Positions 7,120 to 15,133 of a stretch of 64,000 nt of DNA are shown one piece after another. The stretch's first letter is position 1. The number at the start of each line of letters is the position of its first letter. The position numbers and the translations under genes were made by a program. This stretch comes from JAWWOL01 sp033851545 (GTDB taxonomy: Bacteria > Actinomycetota > Actinomycetes > JAWWOL01). The notes under the pieces are model-generated. The model searched no databases. It was not told the origin of the DNA and was given only the letters and a program-made list of their open reading frames with translations. The stretch spans positions 1-64,000 of the forward strand of contig JAWWOO010000080.1 in assembly GCA_033851545.1 (NCBI GenBank), in the 5' to 3' direction.

Positions 7120-9543
7120 GTGACCAGCACCACCACGCGTACCGAGTCCGACCTCGAGCACACCGTCGCCACTCTGGAGCGGCTCAGCGACACCGAGCGA
7201 CATAGCCTCGACGCGTGGTGGCGCGCGGCCAACTACCTGACGGTGGGACAGATCTACCTCGGGGCAAATCCCTTGCTGCGCAGGCCTTTGACCGCAGCCG
7301 ACATCAAGCCGCGACTGCTCGGTCACTGGGGCACCAGCCCCGGGCTGTCGTTCCTGTACGCACACCTGTCCCGGCTGATCCGGATCACCGGCCAGCAGTC
7401 GGTGTTCCTCACCGGCCCCGGTCACGGCGGCCCCGCTCTCGTCGCGGCCAGCTGGCTCGAGGGCAGCTACTCCGAGATCTATCCCGAGGTCAGCCAGGAC
7501 ACCGAGGGCCTGCGCCGGCTGTTCCGCCAGTTCTCCTCGCCCGGCGGCATTCCGTCCCACGTCTCGGTCACGACTCCCGGCTCGATCCACGAGGGTGGCG
7601 AGCTCGGCTACGTGCTCGTCCATGCCTTCGGTGCCGTCATGGACAACCCGGACCTGCTGGCGCTGGCGGTGGTCGGTGATGGTGAGGCCGAGACCGGTCC
7701 GCTGGAGGGGGCGTGGAAGGGCATCAGCTTTCTCAACCCCGAGCATGACGGAGCCGTACTCCCGGTCCTGCACCTCAACGGCGCCAAGATCTCCGGCCCG
7801 ACCGTCCTCGCGCGCAAGGACCCGGCCGAGGTGGGCAAGCTGCTCGAGGGCCACGGCTACCACGTGCTCGAGGTCGAGGGCAGCGACCTGCCCGGGATGC
7901 ACGACCGGTTCGCTGCGGCGCTCGCGCAGGCGTGGGGCGAGATCAGGGCGATCCAGCTCGCCGCGCGGTCCGGCACCTGGGACGGCACGAGGCCGCGCTG
8001 GCCGATGATCGTGCTGCGGTCCCCCAAGGGCTGGACCGGTCCTGACGTTGTCGACGGAGTGCAGATGCTGGGGACGTTCCGCGCCCATCAGGTGCCGTTG
8101 TCGGGGGTCAAGGAACACCCGGAACACCTGGCAATGCTGGAGGCCTGGCTGCGGTCGTACCGCCCGGAGGAACTGTTCGACGACTCAGGTGCGCCGACCG
8201 ATCTCGTACGGGCAGCGTGCCCGGCGGGCGACCTCCGGATGAGCGCGACGCCCCACGCCAACGGTGGCCTGCTGACCCGCGACCTCGACCTGCCGGACTT
8301 TCGCGACTACGCCGTCGAGGTGCCATCGCCGGCCGCCGGCCGGGCCGAGTCGACCAGGCGCCTGGGGGAGATGCTCCGCGACGTCTACCGCGACAACCCG
8401 GAGACGTTCCGCCTCTTCTGCCCGGACGAGACCAACAGCAACCGGTTGGGGGCGGTGTTCGAGGTCTCCGACCGGGCCTGGATGGAACGGGTCGAGCCCG
8501 GTGACGACCACCTCTCGCGGTCCGGCCGGGTGATGGAGGTGCTGTCCGAGCACAACTGCCACGGCTGGCTCGAGGGCTACACGCTGACCGGTCGGCACGG
8601 GATGTTCGCGACGTACGAGGCGTTCGCGATGGTCAGCGCCTCGCAGACCGTCCAGCACGCCAAGTGGCTCGAGGAGGCCGAGCGCCTGCCGTGGCGGGCC
8701 AAGGTGCCGAGCCTGAACATCCTGCTGACCTCGACGGCGTGGCGTAACGACCACAACGGCTTCAGCCACCAGGGACCGGGACTCATCACGACCGTGCTCA
8801 CCCAACGCGGCTCGGTGGCCCGGATCTACCTCCCGCCGGACGCCAACACCCTGCTGTCCGTCGCCGACCACTGCCTGCGCTCGCGGTCCTACGTCAACCT
8901 CATCGTCATCGACAAGCAGCCTCAGCTGCAGTTCCTGTCGATCGAGGAAGCCGAGCGGCACTGCGCGGTCGGAGCCGGCATCTGGCAGTGGGCCGGCAAC
9001 GACGACGGCACCCGGGACCCGGACGTCGTCCTGGCCTGCGCCGGCGATGTCGTCACGATGGAAACCGTTGCGGCGGCGCAGATCCTGACCGAGTGGTTGC
9101 CGAACTTCACGGTCCGCGTCGTCAACGTCGTCGACCTGATGTCCCTCATTCGCCGCAAGGACCACCCGCACGGGATGGACGAGACGCTGTTCCGCGAGCT
9201 GTTCACCGACGACACGGACGTCGTCTTCTCCTTCCACGGCTTCCCCGGGGCGATCCACCAGCTCGTCCACGGCCGGCCGGACGCCGATCGGTTCCACGTG
9301 CGCGGCTTCATCGAGCAGGGGACGACGACCACGCCGTTCGATATGACCGTGAGGAACAAGGCGTCCCGGTTCCACCTGGTCATCGACGCGCTGAACAACG
9401 CCCGCCGCACCCCGATAGGGGCAAGCGAGCTCAAGGCCTGGTGCCAGGCCAAGCTGATCGAGCACGAGGCGTACGTACGGGAGAACCTCGAGGACCTGCC
9501 CGAGGTCAGGGACTGGACTCTGCCGGTCCGCCGGACGGATTAA
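7120..9543 (+). CDS. xfp: Xylulose-5-P/fructose-6-P phosphoketolase
   Basis: Thiamine-diphosphate enzyme of 807 aa, the usual length. It cleaves xylulose 5-phosphate (and often fructose 6-phosphate) to acetyl phosphate plus a triose or tetrose phosphate. Visible signatures are the substrate-loop SPGGIPSHVSVTTPGSIHEG, the ThDP motif GDGEAETGPLEGAWKG, and NGFSHQGPGLI in the second half. GTG start at 7120 with ACAGGAG in front. Encoded behind the Acg-type gene, it can make acetyl phosphate and ATP without oxygen, which suits a hypoxia regulon. Its stop overlaps the convergent CBS-BON gene by four bases. Confidence 0.95.
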   Translation: MTSTTTRTESDLEHTVATLERLSDTERHSLDAWWRAANYLTVGQIYLGANPLLRRPLTAADIKPRLLGHWGTSPGLSFLYAHLSRLIRITGQQSVFLTGPGHGGPALVAASWLEGSYSEIYPEVSQDTEGLRRLFRQFSSPGGIPSHVSVTTPGSIHEGGELGYVLVHAFGAVMDNPDLLALAVVGDGEAETGPLEGAWKGISFLNPEHDGAVLPVLHLNGAKISGPTVLARKDPAEVGKLLEGHGYHVLEVEGSDLPGMHDRFAAALAQAWGEIRAIQLAARSGTWDGTRPRWPMIVLRSPKGWTGPDVVDGVQMLGTFRAHQVPLSGVKEHPEHLAMLEAWLRSYRPEELFDDSGAPTDLVRAACPAGDLRMSATPHANGGLLTRDLDLPDFRDYAVEVPSPAAGRAESTRRLGEMLRDVYRDNPETFRLFCPDETNSNRLGAVFEVSDRAWMERVEPGDDHLSRSGRVMEVLSEHNCHGWLEGYTLTGRHGMFATYEAFAMVSASQTVQHAKWLEEAERLPWRAKVPSLNILLTSTAWRNDHNGFSHQGPGLITTVLTQRGSVARIYLPPDANTLLSVADHCLRSRSYVNLIVIDKQPQLQFLSIEEAERHCAVGAGIWQWAGNDDGTRDPDVVLACAGDVVTMETVAAAQILTEWLPNFTVRVVNVVDLMSLIRRKDHPHGMDETLFRELFTDDTDVVFSFHGFPGAIHQLVHGRPDADRFHVRGFIEQGTTTTPFDMTVRNKASRFHLVIDALNNARRTPIGASELKAWCQAKLIEHEAYVRENLEDLPEVRDWTLPVRRTD

Positions 9544-10121
9544 CGCCGTACGCGAAGGACCCCTGGGACGGTTCGGGCGACCAGGCTGCCAAGCTCGGTG
9601 GCCCGGTCGCTCGAACCTGCTGCCAGGGTGACCACGCCGTCCTCGACGACGACGGCGACGGTTTCGCCTGTGACGTCCCTGACCCGGCGCGCGACCTCAA
9701 CCCTGATGGTCTCACTGTCCAGTACCAGCAGGCGAAGTACGTCACGCCGGCTGATCATGCCGACCACCCGGTCGCCCTCCAGCACCGGCAGGCTGCGTAC
9801 CTTCTCACGGACCATCAGCGCAACGGCCTCGTGGATGTCGGACCCGGCTGGCAGGGCTAAGACGTCGCGGGTCATGACCTCGTCGACCGTACGTGGCAAG
9901 GGGGCCTGCCCGCGGGGGAGCGGGCGCTGCTGCCCCCGCGGGTCGGCCTCGATGTCGTCCCTGATCAGGTCCATCTCGCTGACCATGCCCACCAGCCGTC
10001 CGGCCCCGTCGACAACCGGGGCCGCCGGCAGGTCGTGCTCGACCAGGAGCACGGCTGCTCGCCGGACCGGCCAGTCCGGCCCCGCAGTCAGGGCCTCTGC
10101 CATCAGCTCTCGGACCAGCAT
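9540..10121 (-). CDS. CBS-domain pair with C-terminal BON domain
   Basis: A 193-aa cytoplasmic protein. Two CBS motifs (about residues 7-58 and 80-135) form a Bateman module likely to bind adenine nucleotides; a short BON-like segment (about 140-193, containing DVTGETVAVVVEDGVVTLAG-like pattern) closes it. The start ATG at 10121 has GAGGAGG six bases upstream, while the frame runs open to 10403 antisense to the dehydrogenase. CBS proteins such as Hrp1 are standard members of DosR-type regulons. It follows the broken alcohol dehydrogenase by 19 bases on the same strand, so it likely shares its transcript. Confidence 0.85.
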   Translation of the reverse strand: MLVRELMAEALTAGPDWPVRRAAVLLVEHDLPAAPVVDGAGRLVGMVSEMDLIRDDIEADPRGQQRPLPRGQAPLPRTVDEVMTRDVLALPAGSDIHEAVALMVREKVRSLPVLEGDRVVGMISRRDVLRLLVLDSETIRVEVARRVRDVTGETVAVVVEDGVVTLAAGSSDRATELGSLVARTVPGVLRVRR

Positions 10122-10140
10122 GGAATCCTCCTCGGTGCGG

Positions 10141-11178
10141 TCAGCGGAACATGACGACCTTGAGTGCCCCGCTGTCCTGCGGCCGGGAGAACACGTCATA
10201 GGCCTCGGCCATCTCGTCGAACCGGAACCGGTGGGTGATGATGCTGTCCACCTCGAGCTGCCCGCTGGCGACCAAGTCGAGCAGCCGAGGTGTCGTCCGG
10301 GTGTCGACAAGGCCGGTGGTGATGGTGATGTCCTTGATCCACAGGGACTCCAGGTGCAGCGTGGCCGGCTTGCCGTGGACGCCGATGTTCGCGACCCGAC
10401 CACCGGGGCGGAGCACCGTGGTGCACAGCTCGAAGGTCTCCGGCAGGCCGACTGCTTCGAATGCGACGTGCGCGCCCAGGCCGCCGGTGACCTCTTGCAC
10501 GCCCGCTAGGACGTCGGTCGCCGCGTCCAGGGTGATGTCGGCGCCGAGACCCTTGGCCGCCTGCAGCCGCGCCGCGTCCCGGTCGACCACGATGATGTGG
10601 GCAGGGGAGTAGAGCCTGGCGGTTGCCACCGCTGCGAGACCGACCGGCCCGGCGCCCACGATCACGACCGTGTCGCCGGGCGACACCCCAGCGCTGAGGA
10701 CGCCCACCTCGTACGCAGTGGGCAGGATGTCGGCCAGCAGCACGGCAGTGCCGGGATCCAGACCGACAGGGAGGACGTAGGTCGAGAGGTCACCGAACGG
10801 CACGCGCACGAGCTCCGCCTGCACTCCGTTGATGGTGTGGCCCAGCACTCAGCCGCCGCCGGACAGGCACTGGCCGTACCGTGCCTCGCGGCAGTAGCTG
10901 CAGGAACCGCAGGCGGAGATGCAGGACACGACGACGCGGTCCCCGACCTTACGGTCCCGTACGCCTTTCCCGACCTCGACGATGGTGCCGACGGCTTCGT
11001 GCCCCAGGATGGTCCCCGGAGCCACTGCAGGCACGTCCCCCTTGAGGATGTGCAGGTCGGTGCCGCAGATGGTGACGGCCTCGACTGAGACGATGACGTC
11101 CCGGTCGTCGATGATCACGGGGTCCGGAACGGTGTCGAAGCTGCGCTGACCAGGTCCGTGGTAGACGAGTGCCTTCAT
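10141..11178 (-). pseudogene. Zinc alcohol dehydrogenase interrupted by one in-frame TGA
   Basis: The reading frame from ATG 11178 to 10141 would encode a 345-residue medium-chain zinc alcohol dehydrogenase. The first part (10849-11178) has the catalytic ICGTDLH and GHEAVG motifs and the four-cysteine structural zinc loop (CISACGSCSYCREARYGQC). It ends SGGG-TGA. The second part (10141-10848) continues in the same frame with VLGHTINGVQAELVRVPFGD and the NAD-binding GAGPVGL. Family members usually have SGGGW(V/I)LGH here, so a TGG tryptophan codon has become TGA at 10849-10851. It may be a real nonsense mutation, a sequencing error or, less likely, a read-through. The rest of the gene shows no decay. 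It lies between the flavodoxin and CBS-BON genes, all on the minus strand. Confidence 0.85.
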
Positions 11179-11199
11179 GACGTGCCCCTTTCGGAGCGT

Positions 11200-11214
11200 G
11201 GGACTTCCGGCGGC
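11200..11214 (+). promoter_or_regulatory. DosR half-box before the alcohol dehydrogenase
   Basis: GGGACTTCCGGCGGC has a perfect left half of the DosR consensus but a poor right half. It is 22 bases upstream of the dehydrogenase start on the opposite strand. Weak on its own; the surrounding sites make it worth listing. Confidence 0.3.
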
Positions 11215-11257
11215 TCTCTGCCGTCAGCGCCAGCCTCTCTCGCGCAGTGAGTCCTCA

Positions 11258-11281
11258 CCAGGGTCAAAAGACCTTGCTGGT
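11258..11281 (-). terminator. Stem-loop just after the flavodoxin gene
   Basis: Read on the minus strand, ACCAGCAAGGTC, TTTT and GACCCTGGT can pair with a three-base bulge. It directly follows the flavodoxin stop codon and precedes the dehydrogenase promoter region. It may be a weak terminator separating the two genes. Confidence 0.3.
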
Positions 11282-11835
11282 CAAGGGTTTGGTGTCGCAC
11301 CTGGAGATTCGTGCCGAGGGTCGGGCCGTGCTGTTCCGACGGGCGTATCGCGATCCAGAACATCGGCGATCGTCGACGCCCACGTCTCCATCGCATCCCA
11401 GTCGCGGTAGTCCCCATCGCCGACCCTGACGGCCCGTACGGCGATCCGCTCCCGCGCGCTCAGCACGCTTCGGTCGAGCTTGCCGGGGAAGACACGGTGC
11501 TCGACGGCTCCGGTCCGGTGCACGAAGCCGGCCATGTCGTCCTTGGGCGTGGCAGGCACCAGCGGGTTGCCGACCGGCCCGCTGGAGAACAGCCAGAGCC
11601 GGCGGTCCCCGAGGTCGCTGGCGAAGCGGTCCGCGAAGTGCTTGGCCTGCTTCAACCACCCGCCGATGTAGATCGCGCTGCCCAGGACCACGGCGTCGAA
11701 CCCGGCAAGTGTCGTCACTTGCTGCGGCGGTTGTACGACGACGTCGTGTCCTCGCGTCCGGAGCACGGCCGCCAACCAGTCGGCGATCTCCGACGTCGAA
11801 CCGTGCCGCGACGCGACCGTCACCAAGATCCTCAT
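11281..11835 (-). CDS. Flavodoxin-domain protein (HemG-like)
   Basis: A 184-aa protein whose N-terminus MRILVTVASRHGSTSEIADW is the FMN phosphate-binding loop of long-type flavodoxins of the protoporphyrinogen-oxidase (HemG)/flavodoxin_5 group. The second FMN segment GSAIYIGGWLKQAKHF is present. The last ~45 residues are low-complexity and variable. A redox carrier role is inferred; HemG activity is not established. Flavodoxin-domain proteins are common near Acg-type and CBS genes in actinobacterial hypoxia islands. It lies 73 bases after the 66-residue ORF on the same strand. Confidence 0.8.
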   Translation of the reverse strand: MRILVTVASRHGSTSEIADWLAAVLRTRGHDVVVQPPQQVTTLAGFDAVVLGSAIYIGGWLKQAKHFADRFASDLGDRRLWLFSSGPVGNPLVPATPKDDMAGFVHRTGAVEHRVFPGKLDRSVLSARERIAVRAVRVGDGDYRDWDAMETWASTIADVLDRDTPVGTARPDPRHESPGATPNP

Positions 11836-11908
11836 GGTGGTGCCTCTCTGCCCATTGCGCCTGCCGATTCCGGGACGCCGGCCGGTGCCGTTCAGCGGTT
11901 CCGTCCGA

Positions 11909-12109
11909 CTATTCGAGGTGCAGCTCGACGACTCCGACCTCGTCCTCGGTGACCGCGACGCTGTGCCCGGCCAGCCTCAGATGCTCCTGGTGGGTCGGGA
12001 CAGCGCTGCGGGTCAGCCAAGGACGTCGACGGGGTGGCGCAGCCCCTGCGTGCCCGGTCACCGGCGATGCCTCGGCCGGATGTGTGCGGTTGCCCTGCCA
12101 GCGCTTCAT
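11909..12109 (-). CDS. Small hypothetical protein, possible DosR-type target
   Basis: A 66-aa ORF with an excellent ribosome site (GGAGGGAGGGGACC before ATG 12109). The first two thirds are basic and proline-rich; the end (SVAVTEDEVGVVELHLE) looks like a pair of acidic beta strands. I do not recognise a family. A DosR-like box on the same strand lies 55-69 bases upstream (12164-12178), and the flavodoxin gene follows. The ribosome site and box support it as a real gene, but no homologue is known to me. Confidence 0.55.
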   Translation of the reverse strand: MKRWQGNRTHPAEASPVTGHAGAAPPRRRPWLTRSAVPTHQEHLRLAGHSVAVTEDEVGVVELHLE

Positions 12110-12163
12110 GGTCCCCTCCCTCCGTCCCCATCCCCACCGTGCTCCTGGAGGTCGTCGGTGTCA

Positions 12164-12178
12164 TGGGCCGAAGGTCCC
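12164..12178 (-). promoter_or_regulatory. DosR-box-like site for the minus-strand operon
   Basis: On the minus strand GGGACCTTCGGCCCA departs from the consensus at position 6 and the final base. It lies 55 bases upstream of the 66-residue ORF. With the site at 12235 it forms a divergent pair. Confidence 0.5.
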
Positions 12179-12234
12179 GCGTTTGTCTGGTCAGGGCTCG
12201 TCCTGGAGGTGGAGCCGGAGGCCCTTGTGCGGAA

Positions 12235-12249
12235 GGGACTTTCGGCCCT
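12235..12249 (+). promoter_or_regulatory. Perfect-consensus DosR-box-like site
   Basis: GGGACTTTCGGCCCT agrees with every fixed position of GGGACTTNNGNCCCT. It lies 97 bases upstream of the membrane-protein gene at 12347. Confidence 0.65.
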
Positions 12250-12346
12250 GAGCGGCCGCCCGCAGCGAGAGCAGGGTGGTGACAGCGCCCCGCCGGACGG
12301 TGAGGCGAAGACGTCGGCAGCTGGCCGGCCAGAATGAGGAGTAGCC

Positions 12347-12925
12347 ATGCGCCGCAAGACTCTCGATGCACTGCTTACCACGGCCGGCCTCGTTGTCGCC
12401 GGGGTGCTGCTGATCGCCGGCGGCCTGCTCACCTGGGGCCACAACTTCACCAGCCACGAGGTCCACTCGCAGCTCGCCGCCCAGCAGATCTTCTTCCCGG
12501 CCAAGGGAAGTGCCGGCCTGACCAACCCCGAGATCGGCCCGTACCTGAACAAGTACGCCGGCCAGCAGCTGGTGAACGGCCCGCAGGCCAAGGCCTTCGC
12601 TGACCACTACATCGCCGTGCACCTCAAGGAGTCCACTGGTGGCAAGACCTATTCCCAGCTGAGCGCCGCCGCCATGGCTGCGCCGACGGACACCAAGCTC
12701 GCCGGCCAGGTTGCGACCGCGTTCAAGGGCGAGACGCTGCGCGGCATGCTGCTCAACGCCTACGCCTTCGACACGATGGGCCGGCTCGCGCTGATCGCCG
12801 CCATCGTTTCCTTCTCAGGCGCCGGTCTGCTGCTGGTGCTGTCCGTGTTCGGATTCGTCCACTCGCGCCGGGTCAGCCCGGATGTCGTGGTGAAGGGCAC
12901 GAGTCGCACCGTCGCTACGGTCTGA
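12347..12925 (+). CDS. Two-helix membrane protein of unknown function
   Basis: A 192-aa protein with transmembrane helices at about 9-31 and 142-170 enclosing a ~110-residue extracytoplasmic loop. The loop is rich in Gln, Lys and Gly and carries ITNP-like and LNKYAGQQLVNGPQAKAFADH segments; a short basic cytoplasmic tail follows. A good AGGAG lies seven bases before ATG 12347. I do not recognise the family with certainty, but a DosR-like box upstream and its place in the island suggest hypoxia-induced expression. A strong terminator directly follows, so it is a single-gene transcript. Confidence 0.8.
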   Translation: MRRKTLDALLTTAGLVVAGVLLIAGGLLTWGHNFTSHEVHSQLAAQQIFFPAKGSAGLTNPEIGPYLNKYAGQQLVNGPQAKAFADHYIAVHLKESTGGKTYSQLSAAAMAAPTDTKLAGQVATAFKGETLRGMLLNAYAFDTMGRLALIAAIVSFSGAGLLLVLSVFGFVHSRRVSPDVVVKGTSRTVATV

Positions 12926-12937
12926 CCGCAGCATCGT

Positions 12938-12973
12938 CGAAGTCCGCCGGGTCTGGTGACCCGGCGGACTTCG
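12938..12973 (+). terminator. Strong stem-loop terminator
   Basis: Perfect 16-bp arms (CGAAGTCCGCCGGGTC and its complement) enclose the loop TGGT, 12 bases after the stop of the membrane-protein gene. There is no U tract. It isolates this gene from the Smr gene downstream. Confidence 0.85.
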
Positions 12974-13011
12974 CTGTCGGCCGCGGGCCTGCTCACGGGT
13001 GACAATGGCTG

Positions 13012-13263
13012 ATGAAGCTCAAGCTCGACCTCCACGAGATCTACAACCGTGGTGGCGATATCGACCGCGCTCTGCGGGCGGTGATCGACGAAGCGATCGC
13101 CAAGAAGGCCCCCTTGATCGAGATCATCCCCGGTAAGGGAACCGGAGCACTGAAGAAGCACGTGCTCCGGTTCCTCGACCAGAAGGACATCCGGCCGCTC
13201 TACCACCGGATCGAGAAGGACTCGAAGAACTTCGGCCGGGTGTTCGTCCACTTCCGCTGGTAG
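13012..13263 (+). CDS. Small Smr-domain protein
   Basis: An 83-aa stand-alone Smr (small MutS-related) domain. It begins KLDLHEIYNRGGDIDRAL, where LDLHE corresponds to the conserved LDLHG, and contains the signature IIPGKGTGALKKHVL (usual HGKGTGALR) followed by a C-terminal beta strand ending VFVHFRW. Smr domains bind or nick branched DNA or RNA; the single-domain versions have no fixed pathway. The first motif histidine is kept, while HG/HGKG positions are altered (HE, PGKG). It is monocistronic, bounded by the terminator at 12938 and by hairpins before purK. Confidence 0.8.
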   Translation: MKLKLDLHEIYNRGGDIDRALRAVIDEAIAKKAPLIEIIPGKGTGALKKHVLRFLDQKDIRPLYHRIEKDSKNFGRVFVHFRW

Positions 13264-13288
13264 ACATACGCGGCCCCACGGCCGGCGT

Positions 13289-13324
13289 GGAACATCACCC
13301 ACGTGGGGACGCGCGCGATGTTCC
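13289..13324. other. Nested inverted repeat upstream of purK
   Basis: GGAACATC (13289-13296) and GATGTTCC (13317-13324) flank the 10-bp palindrome CCCACGTGGG (13298-13307). It may be the terminator of the Smr gene or a regulator site; nothing identifies the protein. Confidence 0.35.
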
Positions 13325-13383
13325 CCGATCCGCGGCCTGCGCAGGAAGACGACCTGTCCGGAAGACCACCCCGACGGCCATCC

Positions 13384-13411
13384 GCCCTGCGGGCCTAGGG
13401 ACCCGCAGGGC
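13384..13411. terminator. Stem-loop between the Smr gene and purK
   Basis: Ten-base arms GCCCTGCGGG / CCCGCAGGGC enclose the loop CCTAGGGA. It is 50 bases before the purK start. It most likely ends transcription from upstream, but a role in purine control cannot be excluded. Confidence 0.5.
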
Positions 13412-13460
13412 GAAGACGCTAGAGTTGCCGTCGCGTACGACCTCGAGGGGAGCTGCGACC

Positions 13461-14624
13461 GTGACCGACCCGATCACCGGGCTGCCCGTGGTCGGCATGG
13501 TGGGTGGCGGGCAGCTCGCCCGGATGACCCAGCAGGCCGCGATCGCGCTCGGGGTCAGGCTGCGGGTGCTCTCCGACACCGCCGACGACTCGGCCGCGCT
13601 GGTCACGCCGGCCACGGTGGTCGGGAGCTACCGGTCGTACGAGGACCTCGCGGCGTTCGCGGTCGGCTGCGACGTGGTCACCTTCGATCATGAGCACGTG
13701 CCTCTCGAGCATCTGCAGCAGTTGGTGGCAGCCGGCGTCACCGTGCGGCCGGGACCCGCGGCGCTGCCGTTCGTCCAGGACAAGATCCGGATGCGTGAGC
13801 GGCTGGGTGGTCTCGGGGTGCCGATGCCGGCCTGGACCGTGGTGGGCCGAGCCGCCGACCTGACCGCCTTCGGTGACGAGCAGGGCTGGCCGGTGGTGGT
13901 CAAGACGGCTTCCGGTGGCTACGACGGCAAGGGCGTGTGGTTCCCCGCCTCCGCCGACGAGGCGACCGCGCTGTTCGAGCGGATCTGCGCCGGTGGCCGG
14001 GTCTACGTCGAGGAGCGGGTGGACTTCGACCGCGAACTGTCGGCGATGGTGGCCCGGTCAGCCACCGGCGAGCTGCGCGAGTGGCCGGTGGTCGAGACCG
14101 TGCAGACCGGCGGGGTGTGCACCGAGGTGCTCGCGCCGGCGCCCTTCCTGGACCCGCGGCTGGCGGTTGAGGCCCAGACCATCGCCAAGTCGGTCGCCGA
14201 GGACCTCGGCGTGGTCGGGGTGATGGCGGTCGAGCTGTTCGAGGTCGACGGCCGGTTGCTGGTCAACGAGCTGGCGATGCGGCCGCACAACTCGGGGCAC
14301 TGGACCATCGAGGGCGCCCGCACGTCGCAGTTCGAACAGCACCTGCGCGCGGTCCTGGGCTGGCCGCTCGGTGAGACCTCGCTCGCCGGGGCCGCGACAG
14401 CGATGGCCAACGCCCTCGGCGGGACAGGGCCTGGTGCCGACAACCTGGCGTGCCGGCTGCCCCAGGTGCTGGCGATGGATCCCGGCGCGCACGTACACCT
14501 CTATGGCAAGAGCGTGCGTCCCGGCCGCAAGATCGGTCACGTCACTGTCGTCGGTGACGACATCGCCGGCAACCGTCGCCGCGCGCGGGCCGCTGCGGAC
14601 TTGCTGCAAGGGGAGCCTTCATGA
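13461..14624 (+). CDS. purK: 5-(carboxyamino)imidazole ribonucleotide synthase
   Basis: ATP-grasp enzyme of purine synthesis, 387 aa. It makes N5-CAIR from AIR, bicarbonate and ATP. The N-terminus VVGMVGGGQLARMTQQAAI is the typical PurK nucleotide/AIR-binding start; VVKTASGGYDGKGVW is the ATP-grasp lysine loop, and VNELAMRPHNSGHWT holds the metal and substrate residues. GTG start at 13461 follows GAGGGGAG; the frame is open to 13287 but lacks any other ribosome site. Its stop overlaps purE (ATGA). Confidence 0.97.
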   Translation: MTDPITGLPVVGMVGGGQLARMTQQAAIALGVRLRVLSDTADDSAALVTPATVVGSYRSYEDLAAFAVGCDVVTFDHEHVPLEHLQQLVAAGVTVRPGPAALPFVQDKIRMRERLGGLGVPMPAWTVVGRAADLTAFGDEQGWPVVVKTASGGYDGKGVWFPASADEATALFERICAGGRVYVEERVDFDRELSAMVARSATGELREWPVVETVQTGGVCTEVLAPAPFLDPRLAVEAQTIAKSVAEDLGVVGVMAVELFEVDGRLLVNELAMRPHNSGHWTIEGARTSQFEQHLRAVLGWPLGETSLAGAATAMANALGGTGPGADNLACRLPQVLAMDPGAHVHLYGKSVRPGRKIGHVTVVGDDIAGNRRRARAAADLLQGEPS

Positions 14625-15118
14625 CCGATCCGATCGTCGGCGTGATCATGGGCAGCGACTCCGACTGGCCCACGATGACACCCGCCGCGCAAGCACTTGC
14701 GGAGTTCGACATCCCGTACGAGGTGCACGTGCTCTCGGCACACCGGACGCCGCGCGAGATGTTGACCTATGCCTCGGAAGCCGCCGGTCGCGGTTTGCGG
14801 GTGCTGATCGCCGGTGCCGGCGGGGCTGCTCACCTGCCCGGCATGGTCGCCTCGATGACGCCGCTCCCGGTCATCGGCGTACCCGTTCCGCTCAAGCACC
14901 TGGACGGGATGGACTCGCTGCTCTCGATCGTGCAGATGCCGTCCGGCGTCCCGGTTGCGACGGTGTCGATTGCCGGAGCGCGCAACGCCGGACTTCTCGC
15001 CGTACGGATCCTGGCGTCCGCTGACGCGGTGCTGTTGCAACGGATGGTCGCTTTCCAGGAAGCCCTTGCGCAAACGGCGCGCGACAAGGACACGGCGCTT
15101 CAGCATCGCCTCCTCTGA
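14621..15118 (+). CDS. purE: N5-carboxyaminoimidazole ribonucleotide mutase
   Basis: A 165-aa class I PurE that isomerises N5-CAIR to CAIR. Motifs include VGVIMGSDSDWPTM (phosphate-binding), VLSAHRTPREM with the catalytic histidine, and AGAGGAAHLPGMVAS. It starts four bases inside the purK stop, so the two are translationally coupled and act in sequence. It is cytoplasmic and octameric in known family members. Confidence 0.97.
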   Translation: MTDPIVGVIMGSDSDWPTMTPAAQALAEFDIPYEVHVLSAHRTPREMLTYASEAAGRGLRVLIAGAGGAAHLPGMVASMTPLPVIGVPVPLKHLDGMDSLLSIVQMPSGVPVATVSIAGARNAGLLAVRILASADAVLLQRMVAFQEALAQTARDKDTALQHRLL

Positions 15119-15133
15119 TGCCGCACTGCACCT

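Noticed and set aside
10849..10851. Selenocysteine codon in the alcohol dehydrogenase
   Set aside because: The family has Trp, not Cys, at this place, and I see no obvious SECIS-like hairpin right after the TGA. Nonsense mutation or error is simpler.
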